Under the pieces are notes generated by a model. That model was not told the origin of the DNA. It did not search any database and saw nothing but the letters and a program-made list of their open reading frames with translations. A stretch of 64,000 nt of DNA from Cylindrobasidium torrendii FP15055 ss-10 (taxonomy: Eukaryota; Basidiomycota; Agaricomycetes; Agaricales; Physalacriaceae). Positions 49,869 to 60,560 of the stretch are shown piece by piece; position 1 is the stretch's first letter; the number at the start of each line of letters is the position of its first letter. The stretch lies in the NCBI GenBank assembly GCA_000934385.1, contig KN880481.1, forward strand, positions 1-64,000. The letters are read 5' to 3'. The translations under genes were made by a program, and so were the position numbers.

Positions 49869-50954
49869 TTAGGTGCATCCAAAGGTGGCAACATCGATGT
49901 CGAAGTTTGCGTTCAGACGGTTCTGATAAAGAAAATCAGCTCATTTCCAGTCAAGCAAATAATGAAGTCCACATACCCTCTGGTTGTTGTTCAACTGTGT
50001 CGTAAGACCACAAAGCGTGGCCTTGTTCGCCGCAGACGGGTCCGCCTCAAACGCAACATACGCATCGCCAAACCCAGTCCCAAAGTTGCCGTTGTTCAAG
50101 CGGTTCTGCAGGAGGACGGTGTTGCACTGAACATTCGCGGCACCGCTAAGGTTGAGTGCCTGCAGTTGAGCGGTCTGCTGCGCGTTGAGGCGGTTGGTGA
50201 TCTGGCAGTATGCGAGCTGGTTCGCAAAGACAGTGGGTGCAGCAGCCAAGGCGTCGTACGCAGCAGCAAGGCCAGACTGAATGGCGTTCAGTTGCTGGTC
50301 GAGGTTCCCAGCACACTGGACGTTGCTGAGGTTAATGCCGAGTGCAGTGACGCTGGTCTGCTGGGCCGTCGTGAGCTGGCTGGTGATAGCGCAAAGAGCG
50401 GCGGTGTTCCGCTGGCTTGGGTTGCGAGTATAAGCCTGGTAGGCTGCGCCGAGGCCGGCTTGAATGCCATTGAGCTGGTCGGTGATGGATGGGCACTGGA
50501 CGTTGAGGTTGATGCCGAGTGCGACGATCCTGCTACGTTGGGATGCTGAGAGTTGCGAGGTGATAGCACAAAGTGCGGCAGTGGTCTGAGCGTTCTGGTT
50601 TTGCGTGTAAGCCTGGTAGGCCGCGCCGAGGCCGGATTGGATGGCGTTCAGCTGGGTGAGGATGCTTGGGCATTGGACACGGCTGAAGTCGAAGCCAAGG
50701 TTCTGGAGTCTCGTCTGGAAATGATGTTAGACGTCGAAGAATGGCAAAGCGAGCGGAAGAATGCACCTTTTGAGCCTGGCTGAGCCCATTGAGGATCCTG
50801 CACAGGTTCTGGCGGTTGTTGGTCGACGGGTTCGAGCGGAAGGACGTGATGACGNNNNNNNNNNNNNNNNNNNNNNNNNNNNNNNNNNNNNNNNNNNNNN
50901 NNNNNNNNNNNNNNNNNNNNNNNNNNNNNNNNNNNNNNNNNNNNNNNNNNNNNN
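49869..50954 (-). CDS. Secreted modular repeat protein, copy A (5' end in assembly gap)
   Basis: Exons (complement): partial 50767..50854 (continuing into the N run), 49977..50714, 49869..49922; introns of 52 and 54 bp. Same architecture as copy C: degenerate ~60-residue modules, each with a LNAIQxGLxAAYQAY helix, an ALCAIT cysteine and a closing NVQC cysteine, ending DIDVATFGCT. The visible frame is intact. Exon 2 is 738 bp, three shorter than copy C. The signal peptide is not visible because the sequence from 50855 is N. Tandem with copy B in the same orientation. Confidence 0.8.
50855..50954. other. Assembly gap (100 N)
   Basis: Exactly 100 N, a conventional size for a gap of unknown length. 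It separates copy A from the 3' flank of copy B and hides the start and promoter of copy A. Confidence 0.95.
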
Positions 50955-51166
50955 GCTAGCTAGAAATGTGTCTCTGAGGGGCTCGAGGCGTGTTGACACA
51001 GTGAAAGAATGACAACAACAGACAGATGATATTTTGTGGCAAGATAATTACAAAGCACGCCCATGTACAACTTTCTCCGAATCCACCACAAATCTCAGCC
51101 AGATAAATAGGACATCGTAAAGGTCATAAAGAGTCGTAAAAGTAAGCAAGCGTAGCTCAAGTGCAT

Positions 51167-52266
51167 CCAAAAGTAGCAACATCGATATCAAAGTTTGCGT
51201 TCAGACGGTTCTGATAAAGAAAGTCAAGTCAGCTCATATCATCAAACAAAAAGCAAAGTCGACATACCCTCTGGTTGTTGTTCAACTGTGTCGTAAGACC
51301 ACAAAGTGTAGCCCTGTTCGCCGCAGACGGGTCCGCCTCAAACGCAACATACGCATCACCAAACCCAGTCCCAAAGTTTCCATTGTTCAAGCGGTTCTGC
51401 AGAAGGACGGTGTTGCACTGGACATTCGCGGCACCGCTAAGGTTGAGCGCCTGCAGTTGGGCGGTCTGCTGCGCGTTGAGGCGGTTGGTGATCTGGCAGT
51501 ATGCGAGCTGGTTTGCAAAGACCGTGGGTGCAGCGGCTAGAACATCGTACGCAGCAGCAAGGCCAGACTGAATGGCGTTGAGTTGCTGTGGTTCCCAGCA
51601 CACTGGACGTTACTGAGGTTAATGCCGATCGCAGTGACGCTGGTCTGCTGCGCTGTCGTGAGCTGGCTGGTGATAGCGCAAAGAGCAGCGGTGTTCCGCT
51701 GGCTTGGGTTGCGAGTATAAGCCTGGTAGGCCGCGCCGAGGCCAGCTTGAATGCCGTTGAGCTGGTCGGTGATGGATGGGCACTGGACGTTGAGGTTGAT
51801 GCCGAGTGCGACGATCCTGCTCCTCTGGGATGCCGAGAGTTGCGAAGTGATGGCACAAAGCGCGGCGGTGGTCTGAGCATTCTGGTTTTGCGTGTAAGCC
51901 TGGTAGGCCGCGCCGAGGCCGGATTGGATGGCGTTCAGCTGGGTGAGGATGCTCGGGCATTGGACACGGCTGAAGTTGAAGCCAAGGTTCTGGAGTCTCG
52001 TCTGGAAATGGTGTTAGAAGTCGAAGGATGGCAATGCAAAGGGATGAATGCACCTTTTGAGCTTGGCTGAGCCCATTGAGGATCCTGCACAGGTTCTGGC
52101 GGTTGTTGGTCGACGGGTTCGAGCGGTAGGACGTGATGACGACGCTCAAACCAATGCGGATACTCTCGAAAGAGACAGCGCGGTCCTCGAGCTCAACGGG
52201 GCTGGGAGCGGGAGCCGCAAGGGACACGGCAGCCAGAGCCAGAGTGAAGAAAGGTGTGAAGAGCAT
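51167..52266 (-). pseudogene. Secreted modular repeat protein, copy B (frameshifted)
   Basis: Exons (complement): 52054..52266, 51268..52001, 51167..51220; introns of 52 and 47 bp. It begins with a signal peptide (MLFTPFFTLALAAVSLA) and matches copies A, C and D. Near 51588 it is four bases shorter than the other three copies, in the codons that read NLDQQ in copy A. The frame shifts and stops at 51537..51539, inside module 4, leaving about 225 residues. The rest of the gene after the shift is still well conserved in the correct frame. The promoter also lacks the TATA element present in C and D. A young pseudogene is the simplest reading; a sequencing or assembly error next to a gap cannot be excluded. 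Confidence 0.75.
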
Positions 52267-53150
52267 TGTAGAAGAGGAGGAACCGGTGGCGGGGGATGTG
52301 GATGTGGATGGGAGCTGAGAGTTGCTGATTTTCCGGCTTTGACTGATACTTTTTCACAACGAGACATGGCGCGCATTCTTGGGAGCTAAGTCACGATGAT
52401 TGCATAGAGAGCTCAATGCGATGCGCCTGAGGAAGGCGCATCAGTCTGATTCTGCAGTTCATGGTGAGCGGGAGAGGCCAGGTCTAATAGTGCCCTGGCT
52501 TACCTAGCAATATTTCTATTCTTCGAAGACGGAAGCCTAAAATAGGTTGAAGACATATCGCTGTCGCTCCAAATATGTTTTAGAGTATCTCGAGGCTGTC
52601 CAGGAGTGCGTAACTTTGCTTGCTTGAGCGTGGGGAGGCCAATACGTGAATCGATTGAAGCAAGGGGGTAATTGCAATCACGCGGAGCGTCAAGAAGCGC
52701 CGAGAAATGAAGCTGTGTAGCGCAAAAGAGCCAGATCAATCGATTGAGAGCTTAACCAGAGAGTTCAAGTTGAACGTGAACGTTGAAGACGAAGGAAAGC
52801 TGCGCTTGTTGTATTGATTCCGTGACGTGTGACGTCATCTTCCCACGCTTGCATTGACCGTCTCTTCAATGTCACTGTTCGTTTCTTCTAGAGTTTTTCG
52901 CATACTGGCTCATCAAAGTACTTGGTACTTCGTAAAATATTGGCGCGTCCCAGGCAACAACTGCTGATTGACTCCCACAGGCATCAGCGCGCAACTATGG
53001 TGATCTCCTGGAATGCGAGCCTGATCAGGGCCGCCAGGCTTGGTTGAGTGTGAACTTCCATCATGACCATTCACTCGATTGACTTCGCTAGTTCGTGGGG
53101 ACTACACAGCTCCATGATTCGCGCTTGTAGGAATCTTGTGTGGCCATGAT
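52267..53150 (-). repeat. Duplicated promoter block of copy B
   Basis: Upstream of copy B, alignable by eye with 61535..62390 upstream of copy D (shared GGCGCGTCCCAGGCAACA, CACTCGATTGACTT, ACTACACAGCT). Its proximal ~400 bp also match, inverted, the promoter of copy C. No gene is seen inside. Confidence 0.75.
52420..52442. promoter_or_regulatory. 23-bp palindrome in promoter of copy B
   Basis: Perfect 9-bp arms GATGCGCCT / AGGCGCATC around a 5-bp spacer, ~155 bp upstream of the ATG. Conserved in copies C and D. Confidence 0.6.
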
Positions 53151-53388
53151 TGCCCCTTACTCCAACCGATTCACATCCTCGATTTCGCGCGGACCAGCAG
53201 CCCGCCCCGCGCCCAAGCAAGCAAAATTGTGCACTCCTGGATGGCCTCGGATGCTTTGAAACATATATGGAGCGACAGCGACATGTCTACAACTTATTTA
53301 GGCTCCCTTCTTCGAAGAACAGAGAAATCCGGCGCGCGCAATTAGACTTAACCCCTCCCGCTCACGACAGACCGCAGCGCAACAGTCT

Positions 53389-53411
53389 GATGCGCCTTCC
53401 TCAGGCGCATC
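53389..53411. promoter_or_regulatory. 23-bp palindrome in promoter of copy C
   Basis: Same element as at 52420..52442 in reverse orientation, ~160 bp upstream of the ATG at 53572. Confidence 0.6.
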
Positions 53412-53483
53412 GCATTGAGCTTTTCTATGCAATTATGGTGACTTGGCCCCCAAGAACGCGTACCGTGTCTTATAGCAAAAAAG

Positions 53484-53490
53484 TATAAAA
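53484..53490 (+). promoter_or_regulatory. TATA box of copy C
   Basis: TATAAAA, about 82 bp before the ATG at 53572. Confidence 0.65.
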
Positions 53491-53571
53491 CGGTCGACAA
53501 TCAAGGCTGGAAAGTCAGCAACTCTCAGCTCCCCATCTCCATCTCCAGCCACCGGTTCCTCCTTTTTCAAG

Positions 53572-54695
53572 ATGCTCTTCACGCCTTTCTTCACTCTGGC
53601 TCTTGCTGCCGTGTCCCTTGCGGCTCCCGCTCCCAGCCCCGTCGAGCTTGAGGACCGTGCTGTCACCTTTGAGAGCATTTCCATCGGTCTGACTGTCGTC
53701 ATCAACACCTACCGCTCCAGCCCGTCGACAAACAACCGCCTCAACCTCTGCAGGATTGTCAATGGGCTTTCTCAAGCACAGAAGGTGCGTCCCCTCTTTC
53801 CTTCCTCCTTTGCCATTCTTCGATTTCTGACTTTATTGCCATCTCCAGACGAGACTTCAAAGCCTCGGCTTCGACTTCAGCCGTCTTCAATGCACGACTA
53901 TCTGTTCTCAACTCAACGCTATCCAGCCCGGTCTCAGCCAGGCGTACCAGGCATACCTGGCAAACCCCAACACGCAGAACACCGCCGCACTCTGCGCCAT
54001 CACTACGCGGCTCACGGCATCCCAGCGAAGCAGGATCGCCGCACTCGGCATCACCCTCAACGTCCAATGCACAGCGACATCCATCACCGACCGGCTGAAC
54101 GCCATCCAAGCCGGCTTAGGCGCTGCGTATCAGGCTTATGTTCGCAACCCGACTCAACGCAACACTGCGGCGCTTTGTGCTATCACCACGCAGCTCACGG
54201 CGGCCCAGCAATCCGGTGTTGCTGCGCTCAACGTCAACCTCGGAAATGTTCAGTGTACTGCGAACGTTGACCAGCAGCTCAACGCTATCGCTCCCGGACT
54301 TGCAACGGCGTACGACGCCTTGGCCGCTGCACCCACGGTCTTTGCGAACCAGTTGGCGTTCTGCCAGATCACCAACGGCCTCAACGCACAGCAAACTGCT
54401 CAACTGCAAGCGCTTAACCTGAACGGTGCGGCGAATGTCCAGTGCGCCAACGTCCTTGCGCAAAATCGCTTGAACAACAACTTTGTTGCCGGGTTTGGCG
54501 ATGCGTACTTCGCATACCAGGCGAACCCGTCTGCGGCGAACCAGGCTACGCTTTGCACACTGACCGCTCAGCTCAACCGTAACCAAAGGGTCAGTTTCCT
54601 TCTCTTGATTCTCATGACCTTGCGCTGACGTTCATCTTCAGACTCGTCTACTCAACAACTTCAACATTGATGTCACTACCTTTGGATGCAACTAA
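53572..54695 (+). CDS. Secreted modular repeat protein, copy C (complete)
   Basis: Exons 53572..53784, 53849..54589, 54642..54695; introns of 64 and 52 bp; 335 residues. A cleavable signal peptide (about residues 1-18, MLFTPFFTLALAAVSLA) is followed by a short Pro/Glu propeptide-like part, then five degenerate modules of ~55-62 residues to the end. Each module has a helix of the form LNAIxxGLxxAYxAY, an LC or FC cysteine (LCAITTRL), a Gln-rich helix with a hydrophobic end (QxxxIAALGI), and a closing cysteine (NVQC). Module 1 is the most diverged (NLCRIVNGLSQ ... RLQC) and module 5 ends TFGCN. Both introns fall at the same point of the module: after AQK in module 1 and after NQR in module 5, each before Thr-Arg-Leu. 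No enzyme motif is present and I recognise no named family; a cell-wall or secreted structural or effector-like role is speculation. This is the best copy: no gap, TATA present, frame intact. Confidence 0.88.
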
Positions 54696-55700
54696 GTCCA
54701 TCTCAAGGGACTTTTTTACTCTTACGAACTTTTACGACTTTTTTTATCGGGAATTCGGTGAATACTGAGAACCTCACACATTACAGTATCGTGCTTTGTA
54801 AATTATTATCCTGTCACCAATCGAACGATGCGATGTTTCTATACCTCGTCTTGAGTGTCAACGCATTTCGCCAACTAGCTTCTATCATTGCTATGTATTC
54901 CTCTTTTGTGCCTCCAATCATTTGGATAGCCTTGTTCGCAGTTTGCGTCCCTAATCTTCACTCCAAATGCAGATAACATGCCTCCTGCGTTCTCTTTTCA
55001 GGTGTCCTATACCTTTCTCATTTAGCCCCAACCCTCAAAGACGGCGAGGCCCTCTGAGTAGTTGTGCCGCGGCGAAAGCGTGTCAACGCAATGGGCAGTT
55101 GAATTTACATGCTATCAGGTCGCGTTCAGCTCCGGATAAAAGCATGGTAATGTACAGCATTCTCACTCACTATTGATGATACTTGGATAAGTACAAAGTC
55201 TATTTCAAGGAGAGTAAGTATATGGCACTGGCAGTCCGCGCTCATCCAGCGCGTTTGAGAATTCGCCGAGTGCCAGTGTATGAATGGGCTTCGGGACTCT
55301 TCAGCGCAACGGTGATGCGAGGCAGGCGATGAGAAAAAGTAAGCACGCCGTATGCACACTGCATGGGTGTGAAGTTATCCCAACCAGACTCGGTCGTCCA
55401 ACATTGCTTGTCGCGCAGACATGTATACGAACAATTCGTGCCTACTAGGTAGCAATATAAGTTCCTCCGTGGTATCTAATTTTTTCCCCGTATCCTTTAA
55501 CCTCGAACACCGTAAACCGAAAGCTCGACCCCAAAAAACTGGAACATGTGAAGCCAGCGCGCAACCAACTCGGCTCGGACTTCAATCCGTCCGATTCAAT
55601 AACCATCTGATGAACAAAATACCTCAGCACCGAATAACAGCCTGAATGAAAACAACGAAAGAAATACAGATAACGCAATACACATAAGTACACACACGCT
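54696..55700. other. Intergenic, 3' flank of copy C
   Basis: The first ~80 bp resemble the 3' flanks of the other copies (CTTTTACGACTTT-type sequence, seen in reverse there). The rest holds no gene I can support. Confidence 0.5.
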
Positions 55701-55760
55701 TTCAATCCTACACACATGCTTTCAATCCTACACATATGCCTTCAATCCTACACACTCTGC
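55701..55760 (+). repeat. Three tandem 20-bp repeats
   Basis: Three consecutive 20-bp units beginning TTCAATCCTACACA, just beyond the 3' end of RPC2 and probably in its 3' UTR or terminator region. Confidence 0.75.
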
Positions 55761-55785
55761 CACTGTAAGCTTGCCACGCCCCTTT

Positions 55786-58700
55786 TTACTCCCCGGCATC
55801 AGCCAACACCAACCTGGGCACGACATTCATCGCCATCAACTCCTGGAACAGCAGCTTCGCCGCATACGGAATCGTCAACGTCGCCATCCGCTTCGCACTC
55901 TTGCAATACGTGCACCACCCTCCGCTTCCTCCTCCCGCGCTGGCGTTGGCACCTGGACTCCGCCCCATCAACCCACACCCCTCACACGCCGCAACCTCAA
56001 ACGCATCACTCGAAATCATCAACCTTTCCAAAAGCAACTGCGTCGCCCCATACCCAATCAAACAGTCCCTCTCCATCTCCCCCAGCCGGAGCCCTCCCTC
56101 GCGCGAGCGCCCCTCCGTGGGCTGCCGCGTGAGCGTGGCGCGCGGACCTCGAGCACGCGCGTGCATTTTGTCCATCACCATGTGTTCTGGAAGACGGGGA
56201 AGGAAGGTGAGTTAACGAGATACAGGGATGAAAAGAGGAAACAAGAGAAGCAAAAAATAAGGAAGAAAAAAAAAGCCCAAAGAAAAACAAGGGAGAGAGG
56301 GGAGGAAGAAACAAGGAATGAAACAAAAGAAAACCCCACGCACTCAATTTCTGATAATAAATCGGCCCAAAATACACATACGCCTCCATCGGCTCCCCGG
56401 TGATGCCACTCGTCAGCATATCCTTCCCCGCATAGCTGAACCCATGCTCCACCAGTATCCTCGACATATCCTCCACCTTCGAACCCCCAAACGCCGTCCC
56501 GTATTGTAGTGAGCCGGAGAGCGTCCCGGCTTTGCCTGCGAGGAGCTCTATCATCTTGCCCACGGTCATGCGCGAGGGGAACCCATGCGGGTTCATGATC
56601 GTATCTACAGCGTGAGGTTAGCAAACAACGAAAGCAAGAAGAAAAAACAAGAAAGAGCAACAAGCGAAAGAAAGACTACGCGACGGGAGAAAGTGAGGAA
56701 GAAAAAAGGCAAAAAAAACACATACCAGGACACACCCCCCCATCCCCAAACGGCATATCCTCCTGCCCCACAATCAACCCACACACCCCCTTCTGCCCAT
56801 GCCTCGACGAAAACTTATCCCCCAACTCCGGCCTCCTCGTCTGCCTCACCAACACCTTAATCAACGTCTGCTCATTCTCCGTATCACTAATCATCACTTT
56901 ATCAATATTCCCCGCAACAGGCGCCTTATAGCTCATCGGCGTGTTCTTGTAGGGCACCGCCGCCGCATGCCCGGTGAAGGAGTTATCCGTAGCGTTCGTG
57001 GGCGTTTGTTTGTTGATGAAGATATCGCCTGGGTCGACGCGTTCGCCTACGCCCGCGAGACCGTCGCCTTGGATGATGTCGTATTTCTTGAGCGGGACGC
57101 CGGAGTCGTCGAGGACTGCGTCTGCGAGACGGTCGAATGTGCCATTGGGATACTTCCGGATAAGTGTCGCGTTCTTCCGGAACACCTGGCATCGGCCGTA
57201 CCCTCTATCCAAGCTTGCCTGTGCATTGTCGTCGTCAGCATCACACCACAAATCGAACAAAAGACAAGAAAGGCGGAGAAGGAGACGAGAGGAAGAGGAA
57301 ACACACACACCTTATTCAAAATAAGCGCATCCTCAATATCATACCCCGAATACGCCATAACCGCCACAACCGCATTCTGCCCCGCCGGAAGCCGATCATA
57401 CCCCACCATCTCAATCGTCCTCGTCTTCACCATCGGCTGTTGCGGATACACACTCAAATACAACAACGTATCAATCCTCCTCAATTGGTTGTACCCTATA
57501 GCGCCGATGGCTTGTTTACCCATAGCGCACTGGTATGTATTGCGCGGAGACTGGTTGTGGTGGGGGTATGGGATGAGTCCGGCGACGGCACCCAGCAAAG
57601 TGAAGGGTTCGATCTCGAGGTGGGTCGTGGAGGGTGTGATGTCGGATTCGTATAACGCGATGTACGCGTCGTTTTCCTCGTTCACGTCGAGGTATTCGAC
57701 GAGACCGAGCTTGAGGAAGTCGTCGAACGAGGCTTTGTTTGCTTTCAGGAGCTGCCCAAAGGGAAAAGATTATTAGATGTTGGGGGGAGAGGAACCGAGG
57801 GAAACGTACATCAACATGCTCCCTCCTCACCCTCGAAACCCCGCCCTCCACAATAACCGCGGGCCGACATATCCTCCCTCCATCGCTCGCAATATGCACC
57901 GCCGCCTGATGATGATTGATATACACGCTCACAAACTCGCTCAGCCGCCTTGCACGCCTCAACTTGCGGAACGCAGCCACAAAACGCGCGGGGTATCGCG
58001 TGAGACCGATGATGGTGCCGTTGACATAGACGACAAAGACGTGCGGGGCGTATATCTCTGCGCCGGTCGCCAGGTTGATGTCTACCCAGAAAAAAATAGA
58101 AACAATGAGCTCTGGTGTTACACGGAAAAAAAGAAACGCTCACCCTCAACACCCAACATAAACGCAACCCTCACAATCGGCTCCTCATCCACATCCGTCG
58201 TAATATGCGTCATCAACGCCAAATTCTTCACAAGCCCACACGCCTCGCCCTCAGGCGTATCACTCGGACACAGCATCCCCCACTGACTCGGCTGCAACGC
58301 CCTCGGCCCACTCACCTTCCTCGTCTTCTCAAACTGCGACGCTATCCTTGTCATCATCCCCAGCGCAGCGATAAACGAGAGCCGTGAGAGAACGTGGGTA
58401 ACACCGGCGCGCTCCATGCGGAACCGCTTGAGAGACCAGTTCCCCGTCGAAATGGCGCGCACGAACCCGGCGGAGATGTGGTCCCCCATGAACTGCATCG
58501 TCTTGAACGCGTCGTACTCTGTCGTGCGCGACGCTTTCTTGAGGACTTTGTCTATTGCGGATTTCAGGTTCGACTGGTACGTCTTGAACAGGTCCTCGAA
58601 GAGGAGTGCAAGGAGCTGGCCGGCTCTGAGTGAGGGGAAAAAAACGACCATAAGCTCATGTTAAACGCACGGCATAACACTCCAAAAAAAAAGAAAGAAA

Positions 58701-60152
58701 GAAAAACTCACAATTCCAACCGCTTATTCCCCACATAATCCCTATCATCCACCATCTTCTCGTCGTGCACCGCAGCAATCACCCTCCTCGTCATCGTCGC
58801 AACAAAGATCGCCTTCGCACGGAAATCCAAGCCGCGCACAGGAACGTGCGAGAGCACAAGAGTCGCAAGCGCTTCCAACGCCTCTTCCCATGCCGGCCTC
58901 TTCCCCGCTGCTCCTCCTCCACCACCTCCTCCCCATCCTCCTCCTCCCCGATTCACCTTAACACGACTCCCAACATACTCCAACGCCTGCCTCCTCGTAA
59001 ACACCCCCAACTTGGCCGCATCCTCTAAATTCGCAGCAAATATCGCACGGTACGCTTCATCGCTCCCTGCCGTAAGCAGTAAAACCTCTTTGTCAGATTG
59101 GATCCCGAGCGCTTTGAGGGCGATGGCGATGGGCACGTCTTCGGAGATGGAGTTGTGCCGGAGGTAGATGCGGTCTTTTTTGGTTACGACGTAGGTTTTG
59201 GATTTTATTCCGCCGTGGGTTGAGCTGTTGTGGGTAGGTGGTTTAGGACGCTGGAGGATAAAGCAAGAGAAGAGAAGATAGGAGGAAAGAGAGAGGTCCT
59301 TGGGGTATTGGGCATGGGAATGGAAAGAGGACGAGTAGGAGGAACGACGAGTGGAAAGAGAAAGAAACGAAAAGATTTAGAGAAACTGGCACGCACGAAG
59401 TACACGAAGCCTGCACAACCCCCTTCACCGGATCCCTCTCCACAATAATCCGATTCTTACTCAACTGCTCCTGCACCAATATAACCTTCTCCGTCCCCTT
59501 CACAATAAAATACCCTCCAGGATCCAACGGGCATTCACTCATCCTCGCCAGCTCCTCCTCGCTCCTCCCACTCAAAAAGCACTTCCCACTCCTCAACATA
59601 ATCGGGATCCTACCAATTTGCGCGTTGCGCTTGACGATGTTCTTCCCGCGGGTGTACATGATGGTGACGATGATCGGCGCACTATAGGTGATATCCCGGA
59701 GCCTGCACTCGTGCGGCGTCACCTGCTGCGTCGCCACGCCGCTCTCGTTGCGGTCGGGAAACCCAATGTGGATGTCGGTGAACTTGAGCCAGAACCGCGG
59801 GTCGACGTCGGAGGTGATCTTGGCGTTCGCTTTGACGACATTCTTGATGTCGGCGTTGACGAAGTAGTCGAAGGAGTCGATGTGTTGTTTGACGAGCCCT
59901 TTGACTTTGAGGAAGGCGGGGAGGAGGAGCCATTTGTCCTGGGAGAGAGAGGGGGGTGTTAGTTCAGGATGCAATAGTACATGCTGAGGTTCAGCAGCAA
60001 CATTGACTACTACATGCTCCTCCCGCGGACAGAAGAACAAGAACAAGGACAGACAGACAACGCACCTCAACACTCTTAATCGGATCACTTATCCCAAGGC
60101 CTTTCCAGTTAGGCTGCGCCCAGTCCGGCGACGCGTCCGTGTCGTCCTCCAT
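55786..60152 (-). CDS. RET1: RNA polymerase III second-largest subunit RPC2
   Basis: Exons (complement): 60066..60152, 59397..59938, 58712..59224, 58144..58625, 57810..58081, 57311..57751, 56726..57218, 56344..56604, 55786..56186; 1163 residues. Catalytic-core subunit making tRNA, 5S and U6 RNA. Identified as Pol III rather than Pol II by [117 protein letters not shown], and a C-terminus with ERDCLIGYG and a CxxC...CxxC zinc site (CEGC, CTYC). The spacer between the two CxxC pairs is enlarged by a Gly/Ser/Ala insert, and another Gly-rich insert ([10 protein letters not shown]) interrupts residues ~310-325. Introns are long for this genome (127, 172, 86, 62, 58, 92, 121, 157 bp) and rich in pyrimidine runs. 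Copies C and D of the repeat family flank the gene. Confidence 0.95.
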
Positions 60153-60560
60153 CGCTCGAGTCGTCGCGGCACCACTTCAAAAATTCGATCGCTCGGATGC
60201 AGTTCATCATGACTGATGCAATCCACGTGGGAGGTGATGTGCCGCCGGCACAGCACAGATGTGTATACCTTCGTTACATGCAGGCCTTGAGTTTGTAGAA
60301 ACGGTCCTCACAGGAATAGGAAGTGCGACTACGAGAGAAGTTAAAACAAAAACATCGCATGAGGCGAAGCAATGGACACTAGAGCTCGATAGATGAGGCG
60401 GCTTGAGATAATGTCGCGAAAGTGTGGGCGCAAAAGGCGAAATGCAAACAACAACCATCTTTATTTGTGATAATTTACAAAGCAGGTGCCATGAATCCCA
60501 TCCCGGTAAACAAGAAAGTCGTAAAGGTCATAAGAATGAAATGCCCCCAAGAGTATGGAC
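60153..60560. promoter_or_regulatory. RPC2 promoter / 3' flank of copy D
   Basis: 408 bp shared by the start of RPC2 and the 3' side of copy D, both minus strand. The right part contains the AGTCGTAAAGGTCATAA sequence also found downstream of copies A and B, so family 3' DNA abuts the RPC2 promoter. Confidence 0.5.

Noticed and set aside
51167..52266. Reading copy B as a shorter functional protein
   Set aside because: The conserved sequence continues after the four-base difference in the family frame, so loss of frame is more likely than a designed shorter product.
55701..55760. CRISPR-like array
   Set aside because: Three contiguous 20-bp units without spacers in a eukaryotic genome are a simple tandem repeat.
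56799..57776. 325-codon plus-strand open frame
   Set aside because: Antisense of RPC2; residues have no protein-like pattern and it crosses RPC2 introns.
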